Source: Taxillus chinensis (taxonomy: Eukaryota; Streptophyta; Magnoliopsida; Santalales; Loranthaceae). From it: a DNA stretch of 64,000 bases. The stretch's first letter is position 1; each line of letters starts with the position of its first letter. The stretch is taken from contig CM042091.1 in the NCBI GenBank assembly GCA_023512835.1, positions 19,175,506 through 19,239,505 of the forward strand, in the 5' to 3' direction. Position numbers and translations under genes: made by a program. Positions 24,248-35,220 of the stretch are shown here, in pieces. The notes under the pieces were generated by a model. It did no database searches. It was given only the letters and a program-made list of their open reading frames with translations, and was not told the origin of the DNA.

Positions 24248-26517
24248 ATGGCATCCCAAGCTCTCTATGGTGTTGTTCCTGGCCATCTCGTCGATTGGTC
24301 TGGAATCTCTGACCCTCCAGCATGGCTCCAAGAGGTTCGCCAGTTACTCGAGCACAGCAACCTCTTTACGCTTCTCTCCGTCCCGGCTGACCTTCTAGTG
24401 TCGGACGTCCTGGCCTTCTATCAGCACTCTACCTCCACTGAGGAGTATATCGTTTCTGTGGTTTGAGGGGAACCTATCAAGATCACACCTCATGTGATCC
24501 GGGACGTCTTCAACCTTCCTGCCGGCGATGACATCCAGCCAAACGCTGCTGCCATGGCTGCTTCCATGGGGTGCCCTAATAAGGTAAAGGAGTACAAAAT
24601 GAAGTCTTTTCATGGTCCTCACCGCTGTATGGCCACCATCCTCAGCCGGTGTCTTCTGGCTCGCTCCACGGCTCTCGACTCGGTTTCGTACGATCTCCTG
24701 TTGGCGATGTACGCGGTTTTTGAGTCACTACCACTTGACTGTGGCAACTTTCCCTTCCGGGTGATGCGGAATGGGAAACGAAACTCGTCCTTCGGACGGA
24801 TTCTGTCCCAAATTTTCCGGCATCTTCACCCCGCGCACTTCCAGAGTGAACTGGTGATTCCCTTCCCGGCGACCTACTACTTCCGCCATCTTACTGCCGA
24901 CAGGACCCTCACCGTTCGCCGCCCTCTAGTCTCCCGTGCCCTTGCTGCTGCTTCAGAACATCAAGCTAGTTCCGTTGGTGAACCCGTTGCAAGCTCGGGT
25001 CACGAAGTCAGTTCTGCTCCCCGGTCCGTCCACTCCCGCATCCGGTCCGTTGCCGCTCCGGCCCGATCCCGCAGTTCGTTGCACAGCGTTCGGGCTGACC
25101 CGTCTACTGCTGCAGGGCCCTCTCAGCCGCACTTCCTTGAGGTTACCACCTCCACCTCTCCTGCTGATGTCCCTGCCTCTCTTGCTGCTGCTACTGCTCC
25201 TGATGCTGCTGCTGACGCTCCCGCACCCATCTCTCCGGTCACAGCGGCTGTTGCTGCTGTTCTTCCGGCCCTCCCATCCTCTCCTGCGGAAGCCTCTCCC
25301 GCTCACTCTCCGGACCTCCAGGACTACCTCCACCATCTTCCCACCGACCTACTGAATGACTGCTGGTTGCGCTTCAGCCTCGCCATTACTGCCGATATCC
25401 CAGAACCTACCCTCTGGGTGTTTTATGCTCAACACACCCAGACCCCGGAGGAAATGCTTACTTGGAACTACTACCATGGCTTTGTAATGCCGTCGCTCCT
25501 TCAGGCTGCACCTCCTGCTGCTACCTCTTCCGGCCCTCCCCATGACGCACGGACACCTGTCCCTGCTGAGGCTGGTCCCTCTTATCCTGCGAATATCCCT
25601 CCCATTGACCTCTCCGGTCAAAGTGGATTTGTCGCACCTCCTGCTACTGCTACTGTACAACCACCATCCTCTCCTGCTGCCGCCGACTCTGCCCTGCCCA
25701 CACCTGCCCCTCTTCATGCAGGCGAGTCCTCAAAAGCTCCCGCCTTTGGTCTTGGGCGCGCCTCTTTTGCCACGATCTTATCTGAGGCTGCTTTCTCCGC
25801 CCAACTCGATCGCCTTGCTGAGGACAGTCGTCTTCAGACCCAGACCCTTTTCGACCATGTCCGGGCCATGGGTGCCGAGCTTCTTTCTGCCTTCTCCTCT
25901 ACCTCTCTCTCAATGGATCAGAAGCTTGAGCGGCTTGCCACGTCTTTCTCTGACTTGTCTACCTCCATTGTGGACTTATGCAAGTCGTGGCCAGTCCCTC
26001 CCGCTCTCGCCGATCTGCCAAACCGGGGGAGAAATCATCTGATCCTTCCCCTCTTTCCACTGCTGGCGTTGCCTCTCGCAAACGGTCTGCACCTGCTCTT
26101 CCTCCGGGCCTTCCGGTGCCTAAACGCAGCCGTTTCTCCACTGGCCAGACCAGCTCTCCCACTCCTGATGTTCCATCTGGTGCCATCACCTTCCTCCCAT
26201 CATACGCGGAATTGCAACCGGATGATGCTGATGGGAGCATTCTTGCTGTGGCTAAGGCCTATGCCTCCTCCACCGTCGAGCGCCGATGTGTGTCTGCCTC
26301 GTCCCCCTTCGAACCTCAAGACATCCGAACCATACTATCTGAGGAGGGACAATTTTCCACTGACGACATCGACAACTATGCTCTGGTGGTAAAGATGGAG
26401 TTGAAGCTATTCCCCTCTTTACTTGAGGAAGGCCTTGATTTTGATGTTCTTCCTTGCTGGGTTGAAAACCAGTTTCCTGCTGTGGATGTTATTCTATCCT
26501 ACATCTCTCGTACAGCA

Positions 26518-26960
26518 GAAAACAGCCGACCATGGACCTCTCTGTCCATCGTTTTCATCCCTTTTCGAGTCGACTCCCCACATTTCATGCTGACTGTTCT
26601 TCTGGTCAAAGAGAAGAAAATCTTGCTTCTGGATTCTCATCAGGTAGTTGACCGCCAGATTAGAAAGAATCAGATGCGGAGTCTCGTTCGAACCTTGTCT
26701 GATGTAATCAGACAGAGTTCTCTCTACGAAGACTTGGAGTTACCGCCTCTTGGTCAGGATGAAGTACTTATGGGGACGATCCGGAACAAGAAGAATGTGC
26801 CCTAGCAACCCGATGGAAACAGTTGTGGAGCCTTTGTCTGCTACTTCCTGAAATCTGTTATCTCCTTTGATGACAACTGGAAAAATATCATCGAGTTCAC
26901 CAAGAAGCAGACAATGGCACTACGAGAGCATGCAGCAAGGATGATCTTCAAATATAGTAA
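26518..26960 (+). other. ULP1/C48 cysteine-protease-like domain
   Basis: Core strands read SIVFIPF, HFMLTVLLV, KILLLDSHQ and QPDGNSCGAFVCYFL. The last matches the Q-x(3-4)-SCG-x-FVC signature of C48 peptidases. All four expected active-site residues are present; a TAG codon sits directly before the oxyanion-hole Gln. C48 domains are otherwise known in plants from SUMO proteases and from some MULE and CACTA DNA transposons. Confidence 0.75.
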
Positions 26961-27022
26961 GTCGTATGTATTATTTCTTGTTGCCTTACCTGATCAGATT
27001 ACAAAGGGTTTGGCATATCCAT

Positions 27023-27034
27023 ATTGGGGGAGAT
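27023..27034 (+). other. Polypurine tract
   Basis: ATTGGGGGAGAT immediately before the 3' LTR start TGTTGG at 27035. The ORF3 frame reads through it. Confidence 0.85.
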
Positions 27035-27239
27035 TGTTGGATCAAACCTAGAATTTGGATAATGCGGAACAAACCCTATGTAATTTGACTCAAGATGTTT
27101 CATGTTTACTATTAAGTCTGTGCAGATGAATTAACTCTAATCCGAACCTACTCGTGTGAGAACAAAGCTAAGGACAGGATACATAATCCTGATCCGGATC
27201 ATTATGAGTATCGTCATTCACTTGGTACATAACCGAGTA

Positions 27240-27720
27240 TTCATCCGGAGTAAGGACTTTTCGTGAGGACTAAAGACTTGACAAAACGACTTGAGGAACC
27301 TGTGTCTAACTCTCAATTTGACTAAGTCAATTGATACGGAATAAGATTCCAAGTCTATCACTCGCATGGAATAAGAGACTTGTTGCGGAGAGAGAATTGA
27401 AATTATCACTCCACTGGACTAAAGAAAAAGAAGACACGAACTGAGAAATCCGAGTCTTATTCGAACGGAGCAAGAACAATTGTTGCGGAGTAAGGACATC
27501 AAATGCGGAATAAGGAATCCGACCTATTACTCATGCGGAGTAAGGATTCACTGATGCGGAGTAAGTATTCAGTACCTACTTTATGCGGAGTAAGGAAGCG
27601 CTGACAAGGAACAAGGATTCCAGGACTTCATTCACACGGAGTAAGCAACCACTGACACGGAGTAAGGATTCGAGCTTCACTGATACGGAGTAAGGAACCT
27701 TATGACGAACTAAGAAGACG
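27240..27720 (+). repeat. CGGAGTAAG repeat cluster in the LTR
   Basis: About twelve degenerate copies of (T)GCGGAGTAAGGA, the plus-strand form of the motif in the solo LTR 1066-2495. The 5' LTR retains only those before its deletion. Confidence 0.8.
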
Positions 27721-28000
27721 CTACTTCATCATTTCCAAGCCGCTTTTATTGCAATCAGCTCGCTTCATCCCGATGTAAAACATACCCGTTAAAAACCTAA
27801 ATTCTTACACATGGATCACGCGGAGATGTGGATACGGTCTCAAATGCAATTGGAATCAAGCAAAGAATTCATTACAACTTATGCCTCCAATATTTCGAGC
27901 TCCACATCCACAGCAGTTAAAGCTTCAGCATTTTCCGATGAAGAACTTCAATGCTTCACACTGCTCGGAAAATGCAGTTCCAAGATAGATTCCTAGGATG

Positions 28001-28012
28001 TCTATATATACC
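28001..28012 (+). promoter_or_regulatory. Putative LTR TATA box
   Basis: CTATATATACCT in the 3' LTR, about 320 bp before its end, in a plausible U3/R position. The corresponding segment is deleted from the 5' LTR. Confidence 0.45.
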
Positions 28013-28334
28013 TATAGCAATGTAAAATATATGCGCGCTTACTAAAACTAAAATACAAACAAGCATGTATCGTGTGAAAGAGCATATATAGAGATCTACA
28101 GCCAAGTGTGTGTAACAATAACAGAGTGTTGAGTTGTAATCAGCTAAAGCGCTGTTTTGCTTCGTTGTAATTATCTTCAGATAATAAAGCAACATACTTC
28201 CACTACCTGGTTAATCTTCCGCACTGATTTTATCTGTTTAACCAGAGTGAGTGTCTAGCCATAGAGAGAGAGAGAGCAAGAATTTTCAAAGAGCCTATTC
28301 ACCCCCCTCTAAGCTCTCCGGGACCAACAATTAA

Positions 28335-28619
28335 TGTGTATTATTTTAAAGATGATAAAAAAATTCTCATTAGGATAAGCTTGTATAACACTATTTAAGT
28401 TGTTTTTGAGAACCATCACAGGGGTAAGATAATTCTTATAACTCCATTCTTGTACTTTGATGAATTATAGAGAAGTTCTCTTCTATGCCCTACAGTTTTA
28501 CCCCTCTAGCTAGGGTTTTTCACATAAAATCTATGTGTTCATTTGTCCTCTCTTTTCTTTAATTTGCAGTATGTTTTTGCTTGATTTTTACTATTATTAT
28601 TCCTTTCAATTATAATAAA
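28335..28619 (+). repeat. Remaining 5' LTR of the deleted Copia element
   Basis: Together with 15917-15955 it forms the 5' LTR and is similar to 29196-29465 (shared TTCTCATTAGG, GAAGTT, TCAATTATAA blocks). The PBS-like TAATATCAGAGC follows at 28621. Confidence 0.6.
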
Positions 28620-28720
28620 CTAATATCAGAGCTATAGGGTTTTTTCAATTTTCTTTATTCCCCGCTTCAGGGTTTTGGTTTTCTTGGGTTTTTCTTGGAT
28701 TTCTTGATAATAACAATAAT

Positions 28721-29095
28721 GAAGTATGATATTTCATTGTTGGATTACAATACTAGGTTTTCTATATGACAGGTTAAGATGCGAGTTGTTCTTATTTAAA
28801 GATTGTATTGTTTTATCGCAAATCCATTTACATTTATCAAATTAAGTTTTACGGGATGTATTGCATGATAAAACTGTCATGACCTTATGGTTAAAATTAG
28901 AGCAGTTTTGTATAACAAAAAGCTTGAGCAATAAGTTATATTTGATGGTTGTTATCATTTTGTGTGTGATGTTATTGCTCGTGGTAATATTATTGTGAGC
29001 AAAATTAACACCTTTTATAATCTTACATATATAACGAGTAAGTTACTTCTAGTAACAAAGTTTGAGCATTGCTTAAACTTGATTGAAGTTCATTA
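28721..29095 (+). pseudogene. Copia gag start fused to RNase H remnant
   Basis: Codons from ATG 28721 read MKYDISLLDYNTRFSI, the start of a Copia gag of the LLD..TRFSLWQVKM type, then decay into stops. From about 28940 another frame reads FVCDVIARGNIIVSKI and later TKFEHCLNLIEV, the C-terminus of Copia RNase H. Everything between these domains is missing, which defines the internal deletion. Confidence 0.65.
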
Positions 29096-29195
29096 TTGAC
29101 TTTTGGGGTTTTGTTGTAAAAGTGGAGAATATGTTTTTGTTTTGTTTTTTAGAGTATGCTTATTACATCAACAAAAATTGTGTCAAGGTGGAAAT

Positions 29196-29465
29196 TATTG
29201 AGACGATGACTCAAATTCAGGTTCACTTTATTTCTGTGTATTGTTTAAAAAAAGTGAAACATTTTAAAAATATTTTTAAGAGTTTTCATTAGGGATAACT
29301 TCATTCTTATAACTTAATGAATTACAGTGAAGTTTTCTCTCTGCTCTATAGTTTTTCTCTTCTAAGCCTTTCTATATAAAGTTTGTGCGTTCATCTCACC
29401 TCTTTTATCTTTTATAGTTTGTTTCTTCTTGATTTTTTCTATTACCATTCATCTCAATTATAACA
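29196..29465 (+). repeat. 3' LTR of the deleted Copia element
   Basis: Preceded by a PPT-like AAGGTGGAAATT (29185-29195). It starts TATTGAGACG (from TGTTGA) and ends ATTATAACA at 29465. Confidence 0.6.
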
Positions 29466-31037
29466 TGTAGCAAATATTGGTTGTAGGCGACACGATTCTA
29501 TTGAGGACTCCAGCATGGTAAGTTGCCCATAACACTTGACTCTCTAATCTCCTAGAACGGAAGAATTCTCTAGAGTATGAGTGTCAATAGACTTCATTCA
29601 TACGCCTATCGTGTAAGACTAAAAGAATGAGAAGTGCCTAGGCATTTGTTTGACGTCTTATTTAATGTCTTATCTTGTTTGTGTAATCGCACAAACCTTG
29701 TAAGAGTATCCATATTAAGTTTTCTAATTTTTCTTTAAATTTTAATTAAAAATGATACTCTCTAAAATTTTATCCTAAATTTTACTTATTTTCAAAAAAA
29801 AAAACTTATCTCATTTCCTATAATTTCTTTATTTTATTAAAATAATATTTTTATATTTTTTATTTATTATTTTCTCTCTCTTCTACTTATTAGAGCCATT
29901 AAAAATACATGTGTTAAATAAAATATAAAAAATTATAATTTTTTTTGATAAATGAATAGTAAATCTGTAAATTTAGGAAATTATTATTTATTTCATATCT
30001 TCAAATTCTATTTTAAGAAAGCATGTTTTGATTTTTTAATTTTATTTATATATTTTAAGAAAAATATAAATTTAGAGAACCCAATGTGAATTTTCATGGC
30101 AAAAAAACCTCAATGTTGTTGACGTTTTTGAATAACCCTTTAACCTACATATGCTTCAAACTAGAAAAACTAAAATAATTAAGTTATTAAATATAAATTT
30201 TTGTTTTTCTAATGAACAATATAATATATATTGATATTTTAAAATTGTTCAAATGAAAATAACTCAGACCAAGAATTCATATCGCCTCCTATCTATGTAG
30301 CAAATATATACACACGTAAGTGTATAATGATATAAGGGTTGGCCACAACCATCGAACACAGCTGTAGATAGCTATAGTTTTGATAGATGGCTTTCCAATG
30401 GCAGGCACAAGGACCCTTGGAGATAAAACTATTCTGAAAATATTCTCTGGCCCCCGTTTTCTCTATTTTCTACTTTAATTGTATGTATTTATGTATTATT
30501 ATTATATATTCTATATATATGTGCGCGCGCGTAGGTTTTGAGGTACTCATCAAATAAAATAATTTAAACTTTTTTGCATAAGCTCTGCAAACAAGATAAA
30601 GGTTATTTTGAATGTATTCTCAGGATATGTTTACGATTATTTTATGTTTTTGTTTTCATGATATAAAAAATTAAAAATTAAAAATAATAAAAGTTTATTT
30701 TTGATAATTTTTTATTTTTATTTTTTAATATTTTATATTCAAAAATAATTATCACATTTTAAAAAAAAAACACCAAGAAAACAAAAAATATATATAAATA
30801 ACAACATATTCCTTTCCGGTAATTTTTCAATTATTAAAGTTCATGAACTTTATTTATATTGATATATAGTTTTACTTTTGGTGCAATAATAAATGCATTT
30901 ACATATTACTTATAAGAAATGAAAAGTTTATATCTAAGGGCAAAATAATGTTTGAGATGAGATTTGTACAACTAATTCCATATTTCATCATTAATTATTT
31001 ATTTTCAAAATATTTTTTATAATTTTAATATATTTTT
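29466..31037. other. AT-rich intergenic DNA
   Basis: Homopolymer-rich A/T sequence with no supported gene or element end up to the hAT target duplication at 31038. Confidence 0.5.
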
Positions 31038-31045
31038 GATAGAAG

Positions 31046-34000
31046 CAGGGACGGATCCAGGAACTTTGGTTGGGGGGAGCCGAGTTACAAATTCAAAATA
31101 TATAAAATAATATATAAAAATAAATCACCTTCAATTCAGTTTAAATAAAAGTTAAACATTTAAATAAAAAAATACATAAATAATTGTTTCCCAATACATT
31201 TCAAATTTCAGCTTACAATCCTATCAAAATGCAATCCGTCGTGCTTGCATATCACGAAAATCATCTATGATTGAATCTGTACGAAGTGTTGCAGCAATTT
31301 CTTTTTCGATATATATCATCATAGAATCTGCTAAAAAGTCATCTTCAATTTTGTTACGAAGCCTAGTCTTGATAATATTCATAGCTGAAAATGCTCGTTC
31401 CGTAGTTGCAGTAGAAACAGGTGAGAGTAAGCAGAAGCACAATAACTCTAAAAACAAGTTGGTAAATAATTGATTTCCCAGCTCTGACTAACCATTGGCA
31501 TAATTCAGAAAGATTGAACAATCCTTGAAAACCTGAATCTTGAACCACATTATGCTTATAATGATGAAGTTCTATTTCCAATTGTTCTTTTTCCAGATCA
31601 GTAAAGTCTTGAGGATAAAACTTATTTACCAACCGACAAATGTCATCAATTCTGAAAGATTCACGTGCAACTCGAGGATCAAGAGCTGACCCAAGAATAA
31701 GTAACTCCACTGCTTGCTCACTAAATCGACGATTTAATTCTTGCAATTGAGAATCTATTGCAGCACAAAAAATATCAACACGGTAATGATGCTCAATTGT
31801 AAAGTCTGCTTGTTGATGACGAGCTCGACCTCTTCTCTCAACATAACGACCATTCATATCTGGTACATCTATGTTGCGTTTATTACAAAACAACTTCACT
31901 TTGTCAAGTAAAACTTCCCATTTCTCATCCCTATATCCTTGGATATTCTTTTTAGTGGATGAAACAAGATGCATGGCACTTAAAATGTCTTGAGATTTAG
32001 ATTGCAATGCTTGACAAAGATGATCAGTGATTTGCATAGTATCTTTCATCAGATGTAAGATGAATACAAATTCAAATGAAGTCATTACCTGATGAATCGA
32101 ATCAGCTTCTGCTCTTTGGGAAGAAGTAGTTCCCACATCAATGATTTTAATAATAACTTCACAAGCTGCACTATAAATTTTAATCAAGCTAGAAACTGAT
32201 CTCAAGTGAGAACTCCAACGTGTATTTCCAGCTCGTTGTAGTGTACTAATTTGATTAAGTCCACTTCCGCTTTCTATCTCATCAATTGTAATCATGTAAG
32301 GATTTTGAGCATCTATTGCAACCCGCAAATCTTCATACCGAGTGCATGAAGCACAAACAAAATTGACAACAGCATTCAAATTGGTAAAAAATTGATGAAC
32401 AAGAATATTTTCTTTTGATGCTGCCACTAATGCCAATTGCAAACGATGCGCAAAACAATGAATGTAGTAAGCATATGAACAATCATTTAAAACCAAAGCT
32501 TGCAACCCATTCCATCCCCCTCGCATATTACTTGCACCATCGTATCCTTAGCCTCGAATATTTTGAATATCTAATTGATGTTTAGATAGTACAGAATATA
32601 TACCTTTTTTCAAGGTTAATGCTGTAGTATCAGGAACATGAACAATGCCAAAAAAGCGTTCTCGCACAAAACCATTCTTGTCAACAAATCTTAAAACTAT
32701 AGCCATTTGCTCCTTCATTGACTCATCGCGAGCTTCATCAACTATTAGGCAAAACTTTGCATCACCAATTTCATCACGAATTATTTCCTTCACTTTAGAA
32801 GAAAAAACATGTAAAATTTGTTTTTGTATCGTTGGTGATGTGTAAGTAGCATTCTTTGGACCTCGATCAATCACTTCAGCAAGCTCTTCATTATATTGAA
32901 TTGTCAAACCCAATACCTCTAGAAAATTTCCACGATTTATTGAATCCACACTTTCATCCCTGCCTCTAAAAGCAATACCTTGAAATGCAAGCACTCGAAC
33001 CACATCGACTGAGGCTTTCAACTGTAATCGATTGTTTGCAATCTGTTCAGAAGTGAGCTTTTCAAATACATTCTGAATATGTTGAGATTGGTTCTTCAAA
33101 TCTTCATATGATTTCTCAGCAATTCTGTGAAATGAATTAGGATCTTTCCCTATATGACTGAGAAAAGCACAATCTTTTCCATTTCTAACCTTTCTCCAAT
33201 TCTTGAATCCATCTATAGTGAACACACGCTGTGTAGCATGCCCAGATGGTTTATTAAAAAGAAAGCATGGTAAACAAAAAGCTGCATCTTTCTCACATGA
33301 ATATTCAAGCCATGAAGAAAATAGATTGTACCATGAAGGTTGAAAGCTATGAAGATGATTTTCTTTTCCAGATTTTGGGTAGTTTGAGATTGAAGGTCGG
33401 TACGGACCAGCTTTAATATAAGCTCTTCGAATTTCATCTCGATTATTAGCATCATATTCCCATATTTGATGACGTAATCCAGGATCATACTCCAATGAGC
33501 TAATATTAAATTCACTGCCATCAACTCTTCGAAGTCTTTTAGAAGAATTTTCTAAAATTGGGATATCAGAAGCTGGCGGTAATGTATCACCAACATTAAC
33601 ATTTGCAGTTTGTACATTTGAAGCTTCTGCATTTGAAGTTTGAATATTTGAATTTTGTGCATTCATGCTTTGCACATTTGAACTTTGTTCATTTTTTCTC
33701 TTGAAAAAATCAAGTATTGTATTTGGCTTGTTCATCATCTACAAATAAAAATTAAAAAAAATCAAAAACAACTTCTACATCAATGTTTTAGCCAAAAATA
33801 AAAATCAAAAATACATCAAACATGTTTTATATTTATCAAAATATAAACTATACTTAAAAACTTAGAAAAATTTAAACATTAATTTAAATTAGTTTAACAT
33901 TCTAAAAGTAATCTATTGAAATTAATTACGCAATTCTCCTGTACAATTTTCAATACGGCCATAAAAATAGAGCAGAGGATTAATCCAAAACATAAATTAT

Positions 34001-34558
34001 GTGGGGTTTTTTAAAGGATTTCCGGACGAATACTTTTGAAACATCAAACATTCAATTCAAACATAAATAATTTAAACATTAAACATTCAAATATAAATAA
34101 AAAAATTTATAATCTATCAATTACCGGTTCCAGAAGTTGAGAATATATCGCGTAAAGATCGCGCAACACAAGTCGAAAATTGCGTATCCGTCGGGCGCCC
34201 GTGGAGATCAGATCATAACAAAGCTTCCGCCGTCGTCAGTCGTCACTCGTACGATAATGAGGGTTTCGTATTCTCTTTTCCACTTCACAGTTTAATAATG
34301 ATCATTGATCGGGTTTTGTTTTCTTTTCTATCTCCAGCGAAAGTAATAACAATTGAAAAGATAAAATAAATAAATTAGAGACCTGGCCCATGTCTTATTT
34401 AGTGCCGTCTAAATTGTCAGGGGGGCCATGGACTCTCATATTCATGGCCCATGTTTAAGTCTTACGAGTCTTACCCTTACCCAATTAATAATTTTTCAAA
34501 ATTGGGGGGGGGGGGGGGGGACCATGGCCCCGTCCGGTCCCCCCCAGATCCGTCTCTG
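31046..34558 (-). mobile_element. hAT transposon, nearly intact
   Basis: 3513 bp with terminal inverted repeats CAGGGACGGATCCAGG (left) and, from the right end, CAGAGACGGATCTGGG. It is flanked by a perfect 8-bp duplication GATAGAAG (31038-31045 and 34559-34566), diagnostic for hAT. It carries a single minus-strand transposase gene with two lesions. A (G)17 run lies just inside the right end (34504-34520). Confidence 0.95.
31224..33738 (-). pseudogene. hAT transposase (TTF zinc finger, DUF4371, hAT dimerisation)
   Basis: The frame begins ATG at 33738 and would encode about 838 residues. Order: FFKRK N-terminus with Asn/Ser/Gln repeats (NVQ, NIQT); a TTF-type zinc finger with CEKDAAFCLPCFLF (about residues 130-200); a DUF4371-like catalytic core with FCLIVDEARD; HCFAHRLQLAL; and the C-terminal dimerisation block ATTERAFSAMNIIKTRLRNK. 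Breaks are a TAA at 32548-32550 (a glutamine context, GQGYDGASN in relatives) and a one-base insertion near 31422 that moves the dimerisation block to another frame. The enzyme excises and inserts the element as a dimer; this copy would not make it unaided. Confidence 0.9.
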
Positions 34559-34566
34559 GATAGAAG

Positions 34567-35215
34567 TGAACTTTTACGTGTGATCCAAGTAAATGAAAGA
34601 AAGATAAAAAAATAGTAAAATAAAATTAAAAATTGAAATGATAAATGAAATATCGAAGATTTAAAAAAATTATAAGAAATAATGTATAATACGTTTCATA
34701 TTCTGATTTAAAAGTAATTAATTTTGGTACATAATATAAAACAATGCAACACAGTACAATTATTTATCAAATTTACAGGCAACATCATCATTATACGCTG
34801 AAATTTACGATACGTAGCCTTAGTTCTAAAAGTTTGGAAAACAAACCTATGAAGTGACGGAATTGAAGAATGAAATAAATAAATATTAAGTAATTGTTAA
34901 TTTTAGTGTTCAGTTTACATGGGTTCTAAAAACTAAAATGCAGGTGTTGTTTGTGCATACGGGCTAAATTAAGTTTTTGATCTCACCATTGCAAGCACCT
35001 AATTATTGGTGATTTGGGTATAGTACTGTGTACACATCATTATTAATTATCAACAAAATCCCTAAAGAGATAGCGATATAAAAATGAAAATAAACTGAAC
35101 ATTTGAGGAAAAAAAATGAAAACGTGGTTTTGTTGCCCATCATAATTATTAGATTAAGGCAAAATGAAATGGGATGAATATGTGGAATAATAAATAAAAA
35201 AATACGGAGTAGGGT
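34567..35215. other. AT-rich intergenic DNA
   Basis: No gene or element boundary recognised between the hAT element and the Tork-like Copia. Confidence 0.5.
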
Positions 35216-35220
35216 AATTT

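Larger units (their letters stand above)
24248..27051 (+). pseudogene. SIRE ORF3: Ala/Ser/Pro-rich protein with C-terminal ULP1/C48-like protease domain
   Basis: ATG at 24248 (MASQALYGVV) opens a frame broken by TGA at 24464-24466. It shifts by one base near the G run at 26026-26030, has TAG at 26803-26805, and closes at TAG 27049-27051 just inside the 3' LTR. Regions: a globular N-terminus (24248-24960) resembling the putative plant transposon protein domain; an Ala/Ser/Pro linker (to about 25750); a helical segment (25760-25990); a basic NLS-like patch RKRS...PKRSR (26070-26130); then a protease-like fold. Its candidate catalytic residues are His (26581-26583), Asp (26632-26634), Gln (26806-26808) and Cys (26824-26826). 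The spacings His+17=Asp and Gln+6=Cys equal yeast Ulp1 (H514, D531, Q574, C580). ORF3 is GC-richer than pol. ULP1 family members cleave SUMO; a role here is inferred. Confidence 0.75.
15956..28329 (+). mobile_element. SIRE/Maximus-type Copia element with a ULP1-like ORF3
   Basis: 12,374 bp, bounded by TGTTGG and CCAACA and flanked by a perfect 5-bp duplication ATTAA (15951-15955 and 28330-28334). The order is 5' LTR, initiator-Met PBS, gag with two CCHC knuckles, pol (protease, integrase, reverse transcriptase, RNase H), about 1.8 kb of spacer, ORF3, polypurine tract, 3' LTR. Domain order (integrase before reverse transcriptase) is Copia. Long gag, large size and a third ORF downstream of RNase H are hallmarks of the SIRE/Maximus lineage. 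The copy is defective: one stop in gag, a gag-pol frame change, four stops and a frameshift in pol, two stops and a frameshift in ORF3, and a 5' LTR deletion. Confidence 0.9.
27035..28329 (+). repeat. 3' LTR (full length, 1295 bp)
   Basis: TGTTGGATC...CCAACA. About a dozen GCGGAGTAAGG-type motifs at 27240-27720, then a segment absent from the 5' LTR with a TATA-like box, a GA tract at 28262-28276 and the shared end. It differs from the 5' LTR by only scattered substitutions outside the deletion. Confidence 0.9.
15917..29465 (+). mobile_element. Internally deleted Copia element hosting the SIRE insertion
   Basis: The 5' LTR starts TGTTGAAATGG at 15917, is interrupted by the SIRE-type element, and resumes at 28335-28619. 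A PBS-like TAATATCAGAGC follows (28621-28632), then a short internal region and a 3' LTR at 29196-29465. The internal region joins a gag start directly to an RNase H C-terminal remnant, so most of gag-pol was deleted. Flanks GATAG (15912-15916) and TGTAG (29466-29470) are only a weak target duplication, consistent with an old insertion. Confidence 0.65.

Noticed and set aside
24953..25336. Arg/Gly/Ser-rich minus-strand ORF
   Set aside because: Antisense shadow of the Ala/Ser/Pro-rich ORF3 linker.
26040..26392. Leu-rich hydrophobic C-terminus of the 24494-26392 frame as an envelope membrane anchor
   Set aside because: It is out-of-frame reading after a one-base deletion near 26026; the other frame carries the NLS-like patch and protease domain.
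27811..27996. 61-codon ORF in the 3' LTR (MDHAEMW...)
   Set aside because: It lies in U3, lacks any known domain, and is deleted from the 5' LTR; open by chance.
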